Shown here piece by piece: positions 36,328-44,556 of a stretch of DNA of 64,000 nt (within the stretch, counting starts at the first letter, position 1; the number at the start of each line of letters is the position of its first letter). Position numbers and translations under genes: made by a program. The notes below the pieces were generated by a model. That model searched no databases. It saw only the letters and a program-made list of their open reading frames with translations, and was not told where the DNA came from. Origin of the DNA: JBGPHT01 sp041484525 (GTDB taxonomy: Bacteria; Acidobacteriota; Terriglobia; Bryobacterales; Bryobacteraceae); contig JBGPHT010000013.1 in the NCBI GenBank assembly GCA_041484525.1, forward strand, positions 20,529 through 84,528, read 5' to 3'.

Positions 36328-36639
36328 ATGCAATTTCGGTACATGGGATTCGATCAGCAGCAAAACACCCGCATTTACAGGTTCCAGGGGCTGATGAAGG
36401 GGGAACCCGTTCGAAATCTGGTGATCACTGTTGACGTGGGATTGTTCCGGATGCATCGCATCCACATGCAAGATGGTCCGATGTTGTGCGCTGCGAAGCT
36501 GGCTTCCGACCTGGAGAATCCGCAGATCGGCAGTCATGAACTGAACGACCAGGATTTCCGCACCCATGCCACTGCGCGTGCGACGGCTGAGATTCAAAAG
36601 GCAGACGCGCGCCGGCGTTTCCGGGCAACGCCGAGTTAA
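36328..36639 (+). CDS. Hypothetical small protein
   Basis: The protein has 103 residues from ATG 36328, which has AAGGAG at ideal spacing. The sequence starts MQFRYMGFDQQQNTRIYRFQ, continues with mixed beta-alpha character and ends in a charged helix (ARATAEIQKADARRRFRA). No domain is recognised. It follows the RRM and basic-helix genes on the same strand and may be co-expressed with them. A TATAAT box sits just after its stop, ahead of the next gene. Confidence 0.62.
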   Translation: MQFRYMGFDQQQNTRIYRFQGLMKGEPVRNLVITVDVGLFRMHRIHMQDGPMLCAAKLASDLENPQIGSHELNDQDFRTHATARATAEIQKADARRRFRATPS

Positions 36640-36641
36640 CA

Positions 36642-36647
36642 TATAAT
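36642..36647 (+). promoter_or_regulatory. Candidate -10 box upstream of the HExxH protein
   Basis: TATAAT followed by AGT lies 23 bp before the ATG at 36671. The same TATAATAGT string occurs ahead of the TonB-dependent receptor gene (39973-39981). The -35 region is weak in both cases. Confidence 0.4.
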
Positions 36648-36670
36648 AGTCTGGATCGAGGCCGCCCTGT

Positions 36671-37267
36671 ATGCGTCCGTTGCTGTCCACCGCGCTCCTG
36701 TCAATCGCCATGGCTTCGACCGCCGCGGCGGCGGTACAACCTTCCACTTTCACTATCGTCCTCGAATTCAAGGGGCGGCACTCCGCCCGTTCCGTCGCCG
36801 AAATGAAGCGCGAGTTCGAGAATGTGATGAAAGATACCGGTCTCACGTTTGGCTGGCGGCTGCGCAGCGACCCCGAACTGGAATCCGCCGCTAATCTCGT
36901 CCTGGTGAAATTCAGAGGTAAGTGCGTGCTCGAACCGATCGGTTATCTCTACGACGAGCGCGGACCCCTGGCGTTCACTTACACTTCGGACGGCGCCGTC
37001 CAACCGTTTGCCGAAGTCGCCTGCGATCAGGTCACGGCCACGGTACGGTCCGCCATGTTCGGCGGGGATTTCGGCCGCGCGGACCTGCTGCTCGGGCGTG
37101 CCCTGGGGCGCGTACTGGCGCACGAGGTAGTGCACATGCTTGCGAAGTCAGGGAGTCACGGCAAGCAGGGCGTGGAGAAGCCCGCGCTTTCGGCCGGCGA
37201 ATTGATCGCACCGGGTTTGCGGCTCAGCCCCGCCGACGCCGGACGCGTGCACCCGCGCCTCCCGTGA
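36671..37267 (+). CDS. Exported protein with HExxH zinc-peptidase motif
   Basis: The protein has 198 residues with a signal peptide (LSTALLSIAMASTAAAA). AHEVVHML gives an HExxH motif (H151, E152, H155) inside a predicted helix, with a further His at SGSHGKQG that could be the third zinc ligand. Two Cys residues may form a disulfide. Overall similarity to a known peptidase family is not evident, so metallopeptidase activity is inferred from the motif and location only. It stands alone behind its own promoter. Confidence 0.65.
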   Translation: MRPLLSTALLSIAMASTAAAAVQPSTFTIVLEFKGRHSARSVAEMKREFENVMKDTGLTFGWRLRSDPELESAANLVLVKFRGKCVLEPIGYLYDERGPLAFTYTSDGAVQPFAEVACDQVTATVRSAMFGGDFGRADLLLGRALGRVLAHEVVHMLAKSGSHGKQGVEKPALSAGELIAPGLRLSPADAGRVHPRLP

Positions 37268-37338
37268 ATCGCGCCCATCAATTTTTTTGGTTCGACAGCC
37301 CGCAACAAAGCTGATACCCTTCTTGTGTTATTCGGCTA

Positions 37339-37396
37339 GACGCCTGGTTGGCGTCGCTCACTCCTGGTCTGAGGGCATGGTGCCGATGCATGGCAC
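37339..37396 (+). other. Two tandem hairpins in the leader of the second exported aminotransferase
   Basis: GACGCC-TGGTT-GGCGTC (37339-37355) and GTGCC-GATGCAT-GGCAC (37380-37396) are perfect short hairpins, 24 bases apart. They lie 60-117 bp upstream of ATG 37456 and before its ribosome site GAGAGGGG. They could be a structured leader or a terminator of the previous gene, though no T-run follows. Confidence 0.35.
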
Positions 37397-37455
37397 TCTC
37401 CGGCCCCGTCAAGACCGTCTTCATCCCAATCCATCCATCCCAGAGAGGGGACACT

Positions 37456-38604
37456 ATGCAGACGATGTTGCAACCCGATCAGAAACGCGATCTATTAGAA
37501 CGCGGCTTCACGCGCCGGAGCCTGGGCCGCATTGCCGCCATGGTTACTGCCGGAGTCGCGCTGCCGTTCTACAACGAGCCGGCCCTGGCTCAACTCTCGG
37601 CGATCCGCGGTCCTATGCCGCCCGATGCCGTAAAGATCAACGCTAACGAGAACCCGCTCGGACCTTGCCCTGAGGCCGCGGCGGCGATCCACGCCATAGT
37701 GCAAAAGGGAGGCCGCTACCTTTACGAGGAGACCTTCTCCTTTCAGGAGACGCTGGCCGAACAGGAAGGGGTCAAGCCGACTTATGTGCAGCCGTTCGCC
37801 GGTTCGAGTGCGCCGCTACATCAGGCTGTGCTGGCGTTCACTTCGCCCTCGAAGCCGTTTGTGACGGCCGACCCCGGGTACGAAGCGGGTGAGCGCGCGG
37901 CGAAATTCATCGGCTCCGAAGTGATCCGCGTGCCGCTTACCAAGAGCTTTGCGCACGACGTGAAGGGCATGGCGGCGGCCAGTCCCAACGCCGGAATCCT
38001 CTACGTCTGCAACCCCAACAACCCGAGCGGCACACTGACGCCGCGCTCCGATATCGAATGGCTGCTGGAGAACAAGCCCAAGGGCAGCGTCCTGCTGCTG
38101 GACGAAGCTTATATCCACATCGCCGGCGCGCCCGTGTGTTCGGACCTGGTGGCGAAGGACAAGGACATCATCATCCTGCGCACGTTTTCGAAGATCTACG
38201 GCATGGCCGGGTTGCGCGCGGGTGCGGCAATAGGCCGTCCGGACCTGCTGCAGAAACTCACCTCGTACAGTTCAGGCGCGCTGCCGGTGACCGGCGTCGC
38301 GGGCGCCACCGCCAGCTTGAAATCGAAAACGCTCGTGCCGGAGCGCCGCAAGATCATCGGCGACGTGCGTAGCGACGTGCTCGCCTTTCTCGACAAGCAC
38401 AACTTCAAATACGTGCCGTCGGTTTCGAACAAGTTCATGGTGGATGTGGGGCGGCCTGGCAGACAAATCATCGACGCGCTGGTCAAGGAGAAGATTTACA
38501 TCGGGCGCGTCTGGCCGAGTTGGCCTACTTACGTACGAGTTTCGGTTGGTACTCAGGAGGAGATGAACAAGTTCAAGACGGCCTTCCTAAAGGTGATGGC
38601 TTGA
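37456..38604 (+). CDS. Tat-exported class I/II aminotransferase, histidinol-phosphate-aminotransferase-like (second copy)
   Basis: The protein has 382 residues. A twin-arginine signal (FTRRSLGRIAAMV, then a hydrophobic stretch to EPALAQ at about 46) precedes the PLP domain. Visible are INANENPLGPCP (61-72), NPNNPSGTL, LLLDEAYIHI, the Schiff-base lysine K246 in TFSKIYGMAGLR and a C-terminal VRVSVGTQEEM. The core motifs match the protein at 2767-3885, so they are paralogues. Export of a PLP enzyme is unusual; the amino donor and acceptor are unknown. The stop overlaps the SulP permease start (TTGA), so the two are coupled. Confidence 0.87.
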   Translation: MQTMLQPDQKRDLLERGFTRRSLGRIAAMVTAGVALPFYNEPALAQLSAIRGPMPPDAVKINANENPLGPCPEAAAAIHAIVQKGGRYLYEETFSFQETLAEQEGVKPTYVQPFAGSSAPLHQAVLAFTSPSKPFVTADPGYEAGERAAKFIGSEVIRVPLTKSFAHDVKGMAAASPNAGILYVCNPNNPSGTLTPRSDIEWLLENKPKGSVLLLDEAYIHIAGAPVCSDLVAKDKDIIILRTFSKIYGMAGLRAGAAIGRPDLLQKLTSYSSGALPVTGVAGATASLKSKTLVPERRKIIGDVRSDVLAFLDKHNFKYVPSVSNKFMVDVGRPGRQIIDALVKEKIYIGRVWPSWPTYVRVSVGTQEEMNKFKTAFLKVMA

Positions 38605-39893
38605 TCCTTCGTTCCCTCTTGGGGCGGACCTCCGGGCACACGGGTCGATATGATGGGGCGCAGTTTCTGGGCGATTGCTCGGGAGGTCTGATCGCTGGGC
38701 TCATCGCGTTGCCGTACGGGTTGGCGATGGCTTCGTTGATGGGCCTCCCACCCGTGCTCGGGGTGTTCACCTCTATTCTTACGGCGCCGATAATCGCGCT
38801 GCTGGGCCGCAATCCGGTTTTGATTGGTGGCACGGCTAGCGCTACCGTCCCTTTCCTCGCCATGGCATCGAGAAATCAGGGGGTCGGCGGCGCCGCCAAA
38901 GTTTCCATTGTGGCAGCGGTGATCATGATGGGTTTCTGCGTGCTGCGATTGGGACGCCACATCGCGCGTGTGCCGCACGCTGTCGTGACGGGATTTTCGT
39001 GCGGCATCGGCGCGATGATGCTGGTCTCGCAGTTGGACATTATTCTGGGAGTGGCCTCTCCGCTCACTCGATCGGCCGATTCCACCGTGGGACAACTTCT
39101 GGCAGTCTTGACCCGCCTGTCTGATATTCGATTGCTGCCCCTAATCCTCGGTTTGGCCGTCATTCTCACCGCCACCGCCGTCGGCCGTTTTTCGCCGCGC
39201 GCCCCCGCGCCGCTGATCGGCGTGGCGCTGGCGATGGTGCTGGCGCGCATTCTGGGTGCGCACAACGCCGAGGTGGGAGCGCTGGTTCAAGCAGTGCCGC
39301 CATTCGTCGGCTTCTCCTGGCACCCGCAGGACGTCTTCACGGTGCTGCCATCCGCCCTCGGCCTCGCGGTCGTCGCGTCCGTGAACATCCTGATTACTTC
39401 CCGAGTAGTGGAACATTTTCGCGGACGGCACCGGCGCATGAAGGCTTCCGACGCCGATGCCGAGCTCGGCGCCTACGGAATCGCCAATGTGTGCGCGGGT
39501 ATGTTCGGCGCGCCGCCGAGCGTCGGGATTCCGGCGCGGAGCCTGGCGGTGGTCCGCTGCGGGGGAGCCACGCGCCTGGCCAATCTGCTGCACGCGGTTT
39601 TCCTGGCTGCGATTTTGTGGTTCGGGGCCGGCCCGATCTCGCACATCCCTCTCCCTGCGCTCGCCGGGGTAACTGCCTGGATGGGCCTTTGCCTGCTCGA
39701 TTGGAGTACATGGCGCCGCCTTCCCAAGATGAACACGCTCGATGCCGCGGCCTTCCTTTCGACTGCCGCCGCGGTGCTGGTTGTTAACGCCGTGATGGCG
39801 GTTGGTATCGGCTGTTCGTTCTACGTCGTCCGGGGGCTCTATGTGCGATGGGCCCGGACAGGTCCCCGCGTTCCCGACTTACAGGTTCCCTGA
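38601..39893 (+). CDS. SulP/SLC26-family anion permease without STAS domain
   Basis: The protein has 430 residues with about 12 membrane helices. The N-terminal SulP core is recognisable (GDCSGGLIAGLIALPYGLAM, PVLGVFTSILTAPIIALLG, GGTASATVPFLA). The usual cytoplasmic STAS domain is missing, because the protein ends soon after the last helix. SulP proteins carry sulfate, bicarbonate, carboxylates or, in some branches, other anions. The start is TTG 38601, overlapping the aminotransferase stop, with AAGG upstream. Coupling to an exported aminotransferase hints at a shared substrate such as a keto acid, but that is a guess. Confidence 0.82.
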   Translation: MILRSLLGRTSGHTGRYDGAQFLGDCSGGLIAGLIALPYGLAMASLMGLPPVLGVFTSILTAPIIALLGRNPVLIGGTASATVPFLAMASRNQGVGGAAKVSIVAAVIMMGFCVLRLGRHIARVPHAVVTGFSCGIGAMMLVSQLDIILGVASPLTRSADSTVGQLLAVLTRLSDIRLLPLILGLAVILTATAVGRFSPRAPAPLIGVALAMVLARILGAHNAEVGALVQAVPPFVGFSWHPQDVFTVLPSALGLAVVASVNILITSRVVEHFRGRHRRMKASDADAELGAYGIANVCAGMFGAPPSVGIPARSLAVVRCGGATRLANLLHAVFLAAILWFGAGPISHIPLPALAGVTAWMGLCLLDWSTWRRLPKMNTLDAAAFLSTAAAVLVVNAVMAVGIGCSFYVVRGLYVRWARTGPRVPDLQVP

Positions 39894-39972
39894 CTCGCGC
39901 CCCAGATTCTACCCAAAGAAAAACTTGTTCACCGTATCCAAATAATTTACTGGTCATTTCCTGTAACCGCTC

Positions 39973-39978
39973 TATAAT
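39973..39978 (+). promoter_or_regulatory. Candidate -10 box for the TonB-dependent receptor
   Basis: TATAAT with TGGTCA at 39951-39956 (16-bp spacing) forms a plausible sigma-70-type promoter about 160 bp upstream of the receptor start. The leader downstream holds a hairpin described separately. Confidence 0.45.
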
Positions 39979-40011
39979 AGTCCCTAACATCCACGTAGCT
40001 CGGAGGGCCGT

Positions 40012-40033
40012 CCTGTACGCACGTCCGTACAGG
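40012..40033 (+). other. Hairpin in the receptor leader
   Basis: CCTGTACG (40012-40019) and CGTACAGG (40026-40033) form a perfect 8-bp stem with a six-base loop; outer bases CCGT and ACGG can extend it across a short bulge. A second, imperfect stem is possible near 40078-40100. The leader from the -10 box to the ATG at 40137 is about 150 bases, long enough for a regulatory RNA, but no known riboswitch class is recognised. Confidence 0.4.
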
Positions 40034-40136
40034 AGACACGGTATCTGCCTCTCGACTGCTTCGTTCCGCAGCCAGTGCGCTCCCTTGGTGAGAGGGCGCT
40101 CGAATCAATACCACCTACTTAACCGCGGAGATCACA

Positions 40137-43100
40137 ATGAAAAACTACGGGGATTTGCGAACGCCGCTGTGCATCGTGGCCTTACTGGGCCTGAGCTTCA
40201 ACTTACCGGCACAATCGATCTATGGAGGGCTGCGTGGGTCAGTCAAAGACGCACAGGGCGCCGTGCTATCGGGCGCGAAAGTCACGATGGTCGACGAGGC
40301 GACGAATCTGAGCCGGGCGACTGTCACGAACGAGACAGGTGAATACAACTTCGCGTCAGTGACGCCGGCGACTTACACGTTGATCACGGAAGCCGCCGGG
40401 TTCAAGAAATCCGAACGCAAGGGCATCACGATCGCGACACAGCAGACGGTCACGCTCGATCTCTCGATGGAACTGGGCGCGGTAACTGAAAGCATAATGG
40501 TGACGGGCGATGTCCCGCTGCTCGAAACATCCTCTGCGTCGCAAGGGCAGGTGGTGGACCGCCAGAAGCTGATGGATCTTCCCAACCTGGGGCGCAATCC
40601 GTTCATGATGTCGCGCCTGGCAGCGACCGTACAGCAGGTCGGCAACCCTGCGTATAACCGTATGCAGGACCAGTCCGGCTCGTCCCAGATATCGATCAAC
40701 GGCGGGCCCGTCCGCGGCAACAGCTATCTTCTCGACGGGATTCCGATTACCGATTTCTCCAACCGCGCGATCATCATTCCCTCGCTCGAAGCCGTGGCGG
40801 AGATGAAGGTGCAATACGCCACCTATGACGCCGAGATGGGATCTACTGGCGGGGGCGTGTTTAACACGTTCCTGAAATCGGGCGGCAACTCGTATCATGG
40901 ATCGCTCTTCGGATACATGCGCCAAACCGGTTGGCTGGCGAACACGTTTTTCAATAATCGCAACGGCACGCCCATCACGGATCAGCCGTTCCGCAACTAC
41001 GGAGGATCGTTCGGCGGGCCGGTGATCGTGCCCAAAGTTTATAACGGAAAAAACAAGACGTTCTTCTGGCTCGGGTTCGAGGGATACCGCGACACGCAGG
41101 CGGCCAGCCGCGAGCAGTATACGCCGACGGCCTTGGAGCGCGTGGGAGATTTCTCGCAGACCCGCAACAGCGCCGGCGCCATGCTGGCGATCTACGATCC
41201 CCGCACCACCCAGGCGGACGGCAGCCGCACTCCTTTCGCCGGAAACGCGATTCCGTCCAACCTTATCGATCCGGTCGGGCGTAACATCGCGGCCACTTAC
41301 ATGGCCCCGAACAAGGCTAGTGCCGGCAAGTTCTACGGGGACAACAACCTCGCGGGCGCGGGACCCTTGCCATCGGTGGCCGATCAGAAGTTCGCCAAGA
41401 TCGATCAGCAGATTACCAGTAAGTGGCGGGCTAGCCTGAGTTATCTCCGCTATAACTCGCGGGAGCCGGGCGAGAACCCCTATCCTACGGTCTCTTCGCC
41501 CGATCAATGGTATCTCGCGCGCAGAGTGGATACGACGCAGGTGAATACGACGATTACGCCCGCGGCTTCGTGGGTTGTGGCCCTGCGCTACGGCTTTAAC
41601 CGTTTCCCCAATATCGGCACGCAGAAGTCGCAGGATTTCAACCTGCTCGGCTTCGGATTCAACCAGGCGTTCGTGAAAGATGTGCCTGCTCCCACTTTCC
41701 CCAACGTGACCATGCAGACGGCGTATAGCCTGGGCACCAACAACAACTTCAACTACGTCCATCACTCGAAGAACTTCGGCAGTTCGGTGGCGCGGTACTT
41801 CGGACGGCACGCCATCAAGATGGGCTATGACTTCCGCCGGCTGCACGACGATGGCCTCGACTACGCTAACAGCGCGGGCGCATTTACCTTCGACAATCGG
41901 TTCTCGCGCGCTAGCTCCAACTCGTCTTCGAGCGCGTCGGGCGCCGACATGGCGGACATGCTGATGGGCGCTCCGGCCGGCGCGACGGGCTACATACCGA
42001 CCGTGCTGAAGGAGTACATCGATGCTCATGCGCTATTCATCCACGACGATTTCCGCTTGACCCAGAAGCTGACGATCAACGCCGGGCTTCGATGGGAGCA
42101 CGCCACGGGCCTTCGGGAAGCCAGCGATCTGTTGATTACGGGATTCGACGCCCAAGCAACTAATCCGATCAGTACGACTTCTGGTGTAGTGACTAAGGGC
42201 GTCTTCCGTTTCGCTGGCGTCAACGGCCAAAAGGAGACGGCCGGGGACCCCACTCCGAACAAGATGGCCCCCCGCGCCGGCTTCGCCTACCGGTGGAACG
42301 ACAAGACGGTAGTACGCGGCGGCTGGGGATATTTCTGGGCCCCGACGGCCGGCATCGGCGCGCCCGTGAACCACGAGGGTGTCACCGCAACCACGGCGCC
42401 TTCCGTTTCAAACGACGGCAACAAGACTCCTGCTGTCGTGCTTTCGAATCCGTTCCCGAACGGTCTGGACCGGCCCGTAGGGAATAAGCTGGGTGATCTG
42501 ACGGGCATCGGGAAACCGATGACGATCTTCGATCCGAATGCGGCCTCGACGCGCGTTCAACAGTTCTCGCTGGATGTGCAGCGCGATTTCGGCCATGGGT
42601 GGGTGACGTCTCTCGGCTATTCGGGCTCGCGAACATCCCACCTGACGTGGTCCACCGCGACCCAGAACGTCGACCAGCTCGATCCAAAATACTTCAGCCA
42701 GGGAGCGGCTCTGACGGCCGCGGTAGCGAATCCCTACTTTGGCAAAGGCGGCTCGGGTGTAATCGGCAGCGCCACTGTGGCGGCAAACCAACTGCTACGG
42801 CCCTTCCCGCAGTACGCGTCGGTAACTTTCAGCAACAGCGATCGCAACCAGGCGCAGTACGATGCCTTGGTGATTCGTCTGAATAAGAACATGTCGAACG
42901 GCCTTTCGCTGGTTTCCACGTACACCTGGTCGAGGAACTTCGACATGTCGGGCGGCGGGCCGGGCAACAATCTGAATGCGGGAAACTCGGGACCGCAGGA
43001 AGTGTATTCCCTGGCCGGCGAATGGGGTCTCTCATATTTGGATTCGCCCCACCGCTGGACGTCGGCGATCACTTACGAGCTCCCGTTCGGCAAGGGCAAG

Positions 43101-43598
43101 CCGATGCTGAGTAGTATTCCCTACGCGGCGAATCTGCTGGTGGGCGGCTGGTCGGTGAACGGTGTCACCACGTTCCAGACCGGATATCCACTCCAGATCT
43201 ACATGAACACCAACGGCAACAGCGCGCTCGGCACCGCGCGGCAGCGTCCGAACGCGACCGGGATTTCGCCCGAAGTGGACGGATCGGTAGGATACAAGAT
43301 CGACAATTGGATCAACAAGGCGGCGTTCTCGGATGCGCCCGCATTCACGTTGGGTAACGTGACGCGGACCATCGCGATGCGCGGGCCGGGCCTCGCGAAC
43401 TGGGACCTCTCGGTGTTCAAGACCGTCAACGTGACCGAGAGCTTCAAGGCGCAGTTCCGCGCCGAGGCTCTGAATGCCATGAATACTCCGTACTTCCGGG
43501 CGCCGACCACTTCATTCGGAAACGGCGCGTTCGGGAAGATTGGATCGCAGGGAAATTTTCCGCGGATGATCCAGCTCGGTCTGCGCCTGTGCTTCTGA
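40137..43598 (+). CDS. Oar-like TonB-dependent outer-membrane receptor
   Basis: The protein has 1153 residues. A signal peptide (CIVALLGLSFNLPAQS) is followed by a carboxypeptidase-regulatory-like beta domain (about 25-110; GGLRGSVKDAQGAVLSGAKV, AGFKKSERKGI), a plug-like region (LNGG-type INGGPVRGNSYLLDG; YDAEMGSTGGG) and a large beta-barrel ending in LRLCF, with a C-terminal aromatic residue as in outer-membrane barrels. This architecture is strongly expanded in Solibacter-type Acidobacteria and is used for uptake of large or complexed substrates with energy from TonB. The cargo is unknown and no degradative gene cluster is adjacent. Confidence 0.93.
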   Translation: MKNYGDLRTPLCIVALLGLSFNLPAQSIYGGLRGSVKDAQGAVLSGAKVTMVDEATNLSRATVTNETGEYNFASVTPATYTLITEAAGFKKSERKGITIATQQTVTLDLSMELGAVTESIMVTGDVPLLETSSASQGQVVDRQKLMDLPNLGRNPFMMSRLAATVQQVGNPAYNRMQDQSGSSQISINGGPVRGNSYLLDGIPITDFSNRAIIIPSLEAVAEMKVQYATYDAEMGSTGGGVFNTFLKSGGNSYHGSLFGYMRQTGWLANTFFNNRNGTPITDQPFRNYGGSFGGPVIVPKVYNGKNKTFFWLGFEGYRDTQAASREQYTPTALERVGDFSQTRNSAGAMLAIYDPRTTQADGSRTPFAGNAIPSNLIDPVGRNIAATYMAPNKASAGKFYGDNNLAGAGPLPSVADQKFAKIDQQITSKWRASLSYLRYNSREPGENPYPTVSSPDQWYLARRVDTTQVNTTITPAASWVVALRYGFNRFPNIGTQKSQDFNLLGFGFNQAFVKDVPAPTFPNVTMQTAYSLGTNNNFNYVHHSKNFGSSVARYFGRHAIKMGYDFRRLHDDGLDYANSAGAFTFDNRFSRASSNSSSSASGADMADMLMGAPAGATGYIPTVLKEYIDAHALFIHDDFRLTQKLTINAGLRWEHATGLREASDLLITGFDAQATNPISTTSGVVTKGVFRFAGVNGQKETAGDPTPNKMAPRAGFAYRWNDKTVVRGGWGYFWAPTAGIGAPVNHEGVTATTAPSVSNDGNKTPAVVLSNPFPNGLDRPVGNKLGDLTGIGKPMTIFDPNAASTRVQQFSLDVQRDFGHGWVTSLGYSGSRTSHLTWSTATQNVDQLDPKYFSQGAALTAAVANPYFGKGGSGVIGSATVAANQLLRPFPQYASVTFSNSDRNQAQYDALVIRLNKNMSNGLSLVSTYTWSRNFDMSGGGPGNNLNAGNSGPQEVYSLAGEWGLSYLDSPHRWTSAITYELPFGKGKPMLSSIPYAANLLVGGWSVNGVTTFQTGYPLQIYMNTNGNSALGTARQRPNATGISPEVDGSVGYKIDNWINKAAFSDAPAFTLGNVTRTIAMRGPGLANWDLSVFKTVNVTESFKAQFRAEALNAMNTPYFRAPTTSFGNGAFGKIGSQGNFPRMIQLGLRLCF

Positions 43599-43605
43599 TT
43601 TTGGC

Positions 43606-43640
43606 TGCGGCCGGTTTTCAGTACTAGAAAGCCGGCCGCA
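43606..43640 (+). terminator. Strong hairpin downstream of the receptor gene
   Basis: TGCGGCCGG (43606-43614) pairs perfectly with CCGGCCGCA (43632-43640), and TTTTC/GAAAG can extend the stem around a seven-base loop. It begins 7 bp after the receptor stop. No T-run follows, so it may act as a terminator with help from Rho or protect the mRNA end. Confidence 0.6.
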
Positions 43641-43773
43641 CGATTTCGAACGGCGGGGATCGGCCCCGCTAAACCTCCGCTCGTAGCCCTGTGTAGCATC
43701 GGGGTTTATCTGTCGTTGTTACCCTCATGTAATACATTTTGAGATGCATAGTACCAGCACCCTTAATAGGCCG

Positions 43774-43790
43774 AATCAAGATTATTGATT
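43774..43790. promoter_or_regulatory. 6-bp inverted repeat upstream of the GAF-ANTAR gene
   Basis: AATCAA (43774-43779) and TTGATT (43785-43790) are inverted around five bases, about 35 bp upstream of ATG 43825. The position suits an operator overlapping the promoter. The surrounding region (43641-43824) is AT-richer and holds nothing else recognisable. Confidence 0.35.
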
Positions 43791-43824
43791 GGACTGCGGC
43801 CCCACCCGGAGATAGTCTCAGAAT

Positions 43825-44556
43825 ATGTCAGCCATGACTACTACTGTGGAAGCGTCTGATTCAATGATTTCCATACTGCATCAGATTAGCGGCATCGTCA
43901 GTTCCAACCTGTCGTTGGATGAAATGCTGGGCGAGGTGATCGGGCTCGCCGTTCAGGCTACGGCGTGCGACGCGTGCCTGGTATACCTGATCGACCGTTC
44001 GTCGAACGAGGTGGTGCTGCGCGCGTCGCAGGTGCCACACCAAGGTGACCTCGGCAACCTGCGCATGCAGATGGGTGAGGGCGTCACGGGCTGGGTCGCG
44101 CAACAGAAATCCGTGGTGGCGCTGCCGTCGAACGCCGCTGGCGATACCCGCTTCAAGCGCGTACCCGGGCTCATCGAAGATACTTATGAGGCTATGCTTT
44201 CGGTTCCGCTGGTGAGCGGCGGCGAAGCGATCGGCGTCATCAACGCGCACCACCGGAAGCGGCATGACCATACGCAAGAGCAACTCAGTGTGCTGGTTTT
44301 CATCGGCGAGCAGCTCGGCGTAACCATTTCGAAATCTTTGCTGGCGCAGGAGAACGCGCGCCTGCTGGAAGAGTTGGAGACACGCAAGGTAGTGGAGCGC
44401 GCCAAGGGCATTCTGCAGCAGCGGCACGGGATCTCTGAGGAGGACGCCTACCTGCGACTGCGGAACCAGAGCCGGCGCCTTCGCCGTCCCATGAAGGATC
44501 TGGCCGAAGCCATCATCCTGTCCGAAGATTTGAATCGCCAGGGCGAGTCGGAGTAG
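43825..44556 (+). CDS. GAF-ANTAR regulator (RNA-binding antiterminator type)
   Basis: The protein has 243 residues. A GAF sensor domain (about 25-165, DACLVYLIDRSSNEVVLRAS, GEGVTGWVAQ, LSVPLVSGGEAIGVINAH) is linked by a short coiled coil to a C-terminal ANTAR domain (about 185-235, RKVVERAKGILQQRHGISEE, AYLRLRNQSR). ANTAR domains bind paired hexaloop RNA hairpins and prevent termination. Here the input is a small ligand or redox signal through GAF rather than a receiver domain. Targets are unknown. Its last 44 bp overlap the convergent qhpE gene. Confidence 0.88.
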   Translation: MSAMTTTVEASDSMISILHQISGIVSSNLSLDEMLGEVIGLAVQATACDACLVYLIDRSSNEVVLRASQVPHQGDLGNLRMQMGEGVTGWVAQQKSVVALPSNAAGDTRFKRVPGLIEDTYEAMLSVPLVSGGEAIGVINAHHRKRHDHTQEQLSVLVFIGEQLGVTISKSLLAQENARLLEELETRKVVERAKGILQQRHGISEEDAYLRLRNQSRRLRRPMKDLAEAIILSEDLNRQGESE

